The position numbers and the translations under genes were made by a program. 13,578 nucleotides of DNA from an uncultured Bacilli bacterium (lineage in GTDB: Bacteria > Bacillota_I > Bacilli_A > RF39 > UBA660). Every line of letters starts with the position of its first letter. Positions within the stretch are counted from its first letter, which is position 1. The notes under the pieces were generated by a model. That model searched no databases, had not been told where the DNA came from, and saw only the letters and a program-made list of their open reading frames with translations. The DNA lies in assembly GCA_949025205.1 (NCBI GenBank), contig CARMXJ010000037.1, positions 1-13,578 on the forward strand, in the 5' to 3' direction. This document shows, piece after piece, positions 12,959 to 13,578 of this stretch.

Positions 12959-13465
12959 ATGAAAAAAGAAAAATTTGAAACAGAAGAACAAAAAGAAATC
13001 AAAAAATTTATAATGGTACTTGTAGGACTTATCATTATTATTATAGGAATTTATTTTTTTACTCGTGCTTTTGTAACGAAAGATCTATTTAAAGACAAAA
13101 CAAGTGAAAAAGAATATACAACAGGAGTTATCAACTATGATGTGGCAATAGTAGGAAATATGCTAAACAAACCACAAGCAGAATATTATGTTCTTGCTTA
13201 TAATAGTGAAAATACACAATCTGGTTATTACCAAACCATTGCTTCAAAATACAAAAGCAATGAAAAAGCACTAAAAGTATATACACTTGATTTAAATAAT
13301 GCATTAAATAAGTCATATGTAGGAACAGAAGAGGACAAAAGCACCAAATTTACATCATTAGAAGAATTAAAATTTGGTGAAGTTACTTTAATGAAAATAA
13401 AAAATGGAAAAGTTTCCAAATTTATTACGAATATTGATAACATAAAAAAAGAACTTGCTGTTTAA
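12959..13465 (+). CDS. Membrane-anchored protein with a probable thioredoxin fold lacking CXXC
   Basis: A 168-residue protein with a charged N-terminus, one membrane segment (about 16-36) and an outside domain. The domain shows the thioredoxin order: a strand YYVLAYNSEN (76-85) where an active enzyme would have the CXXC, a helix (about 88-100), a strand KVYTLDLN (106-113), then the strand-turn-strand EVTLMKIKNGKVSKFI (141-156) and a final helix. Both Cys are absent (the protein has none at all) and the usual cis-Pro before the fourth strand is Val142, so it is not a redox enzyme; a binding or chaperone-like role is possible. It follows the double-glycine peptide by 68 bases, which makes an immunity or accessory role a hypothesis only. 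AGGTGAT lies seven bases before the start. Confidence 0.65.
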   Translation: MKKEKFETEEQKEIKKFIMVLVGLIIIIIGIYFFTRAFVTKDLFKDKTSEKEYTTGVINYDVAIVGNMLNKPQAEYYVLAYNSENTQSGYYQTIASKYKSNEKALKVYTLDLNNALNKSYVGTEEDKSTKFTSLEELKFGEVTLMKIKNGKVSKFITNIDNIKKELAV

Positions 13466-13470
13466 AAAAG

Positions 13471-13513
13471 AAACAAGTAGAATGTTTATAGAAAATATTT
13501 TACTTGTTTTTTT
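13471..13513 (+). terminator. Terminator after the thioredoxin-like gene
   Basis: AAACAAGTAGAAT (13471-13483) pairs with ATTTTACTTGTTT (13497-13509), one G-U pair, ending in seven T residues. Beyond it, to the right edge, I see no gene. Confidence 0.85.
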
Positions 13514-13578
13514 AGTTAAATCATTGTAACAGTTCAGACTTGAGGACATAGAAAAATGGAGTAATAAGATAAATTACT

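Noticed and set aside
1..13578. CRISPR array, prophage genes or toxin-antitoxin pair
   Set aside because: No regularly spaced repeats, phage structural genes or typical paired small genes are visible anywhere in the window.

Overview
The window looks like a chromosomal segment of a low-GC (roughly one-third G+C by eye) monoderm bacterium of the Firmicutes/Bacilli type, plausibly one of the small-genome gut lineages near Erysipelotrichia, RF39 or Mollicutes. Supporting signs are strong AAGGAGG ribosome binding sites, TTGACA/TATAAT-type promoters (often with a TG extension of the -10), short U-tailed terminators, the cdaA-ybbR pair, a YeeN-type YebC protein and a SipW-type secreted protein. TGG encodes Trp and TGA is used as a stop, so the standard bacterial code applies and this is not a Mycoplasma-type code. 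The lineage is an inference.

Positions 1-2110 are an accessory patch: the tail of a broken reading frame at the left edge, an orphan phosphoribosyltransferase, a GNAT acetyltransferase whose C-terminus has been cut off, and a complete 918-bp IS5-type insertion sequence with 19-bp perfect terminal inverted repeats. Just right of the IS is the first stretch of a different minus-strand gene with an excellent ribosome binding site. The two flanks therefore do not belong to one gene, which points to a rearrangement. A minus-strand tRNA-Gly(GCC) with its own promoter and terminator closes this patch.

Positions 2320-6083 hold membrane and envelope genes: an anchored unknown protein, a SipW/TasA-like secreted protein, a small minus-strand unknown, then a ZIP-family metal transporter overlapping a patatin-like phospholipase. 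Positions 6111-9300 hold the YebC/YeeN protein and the cdaA-ybbR operon, which makes cyclic di-AMP and carries its membrane regulator. Positions 9295-11400 hold a DUF378 protein, a LolA-like lipoprotein with a Cys-rich linker and a DUF308/HdeD-like membrane protein.

Positions 11393-13513 are the part most worth following. A divergent but catalytically complete enolase is followed by an easily missed 37-codon gene (12777-12890) with a strong ribosome binding site. Its product has a textbook double-glycine leader (L-12, E-8, L-7, I-4, G-2, G-1) and a cationic, three-cysteine 22-residue core, as in exported bacteriocin or pheromone peptides. Next comes a membrane-anchored protein that looks like a thioredoxin fold without its CXXC motif. 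No C39-peptidase ABC exporter or modifying enzyme lies in the window, so the export partner would have to be encoded elsewhere.
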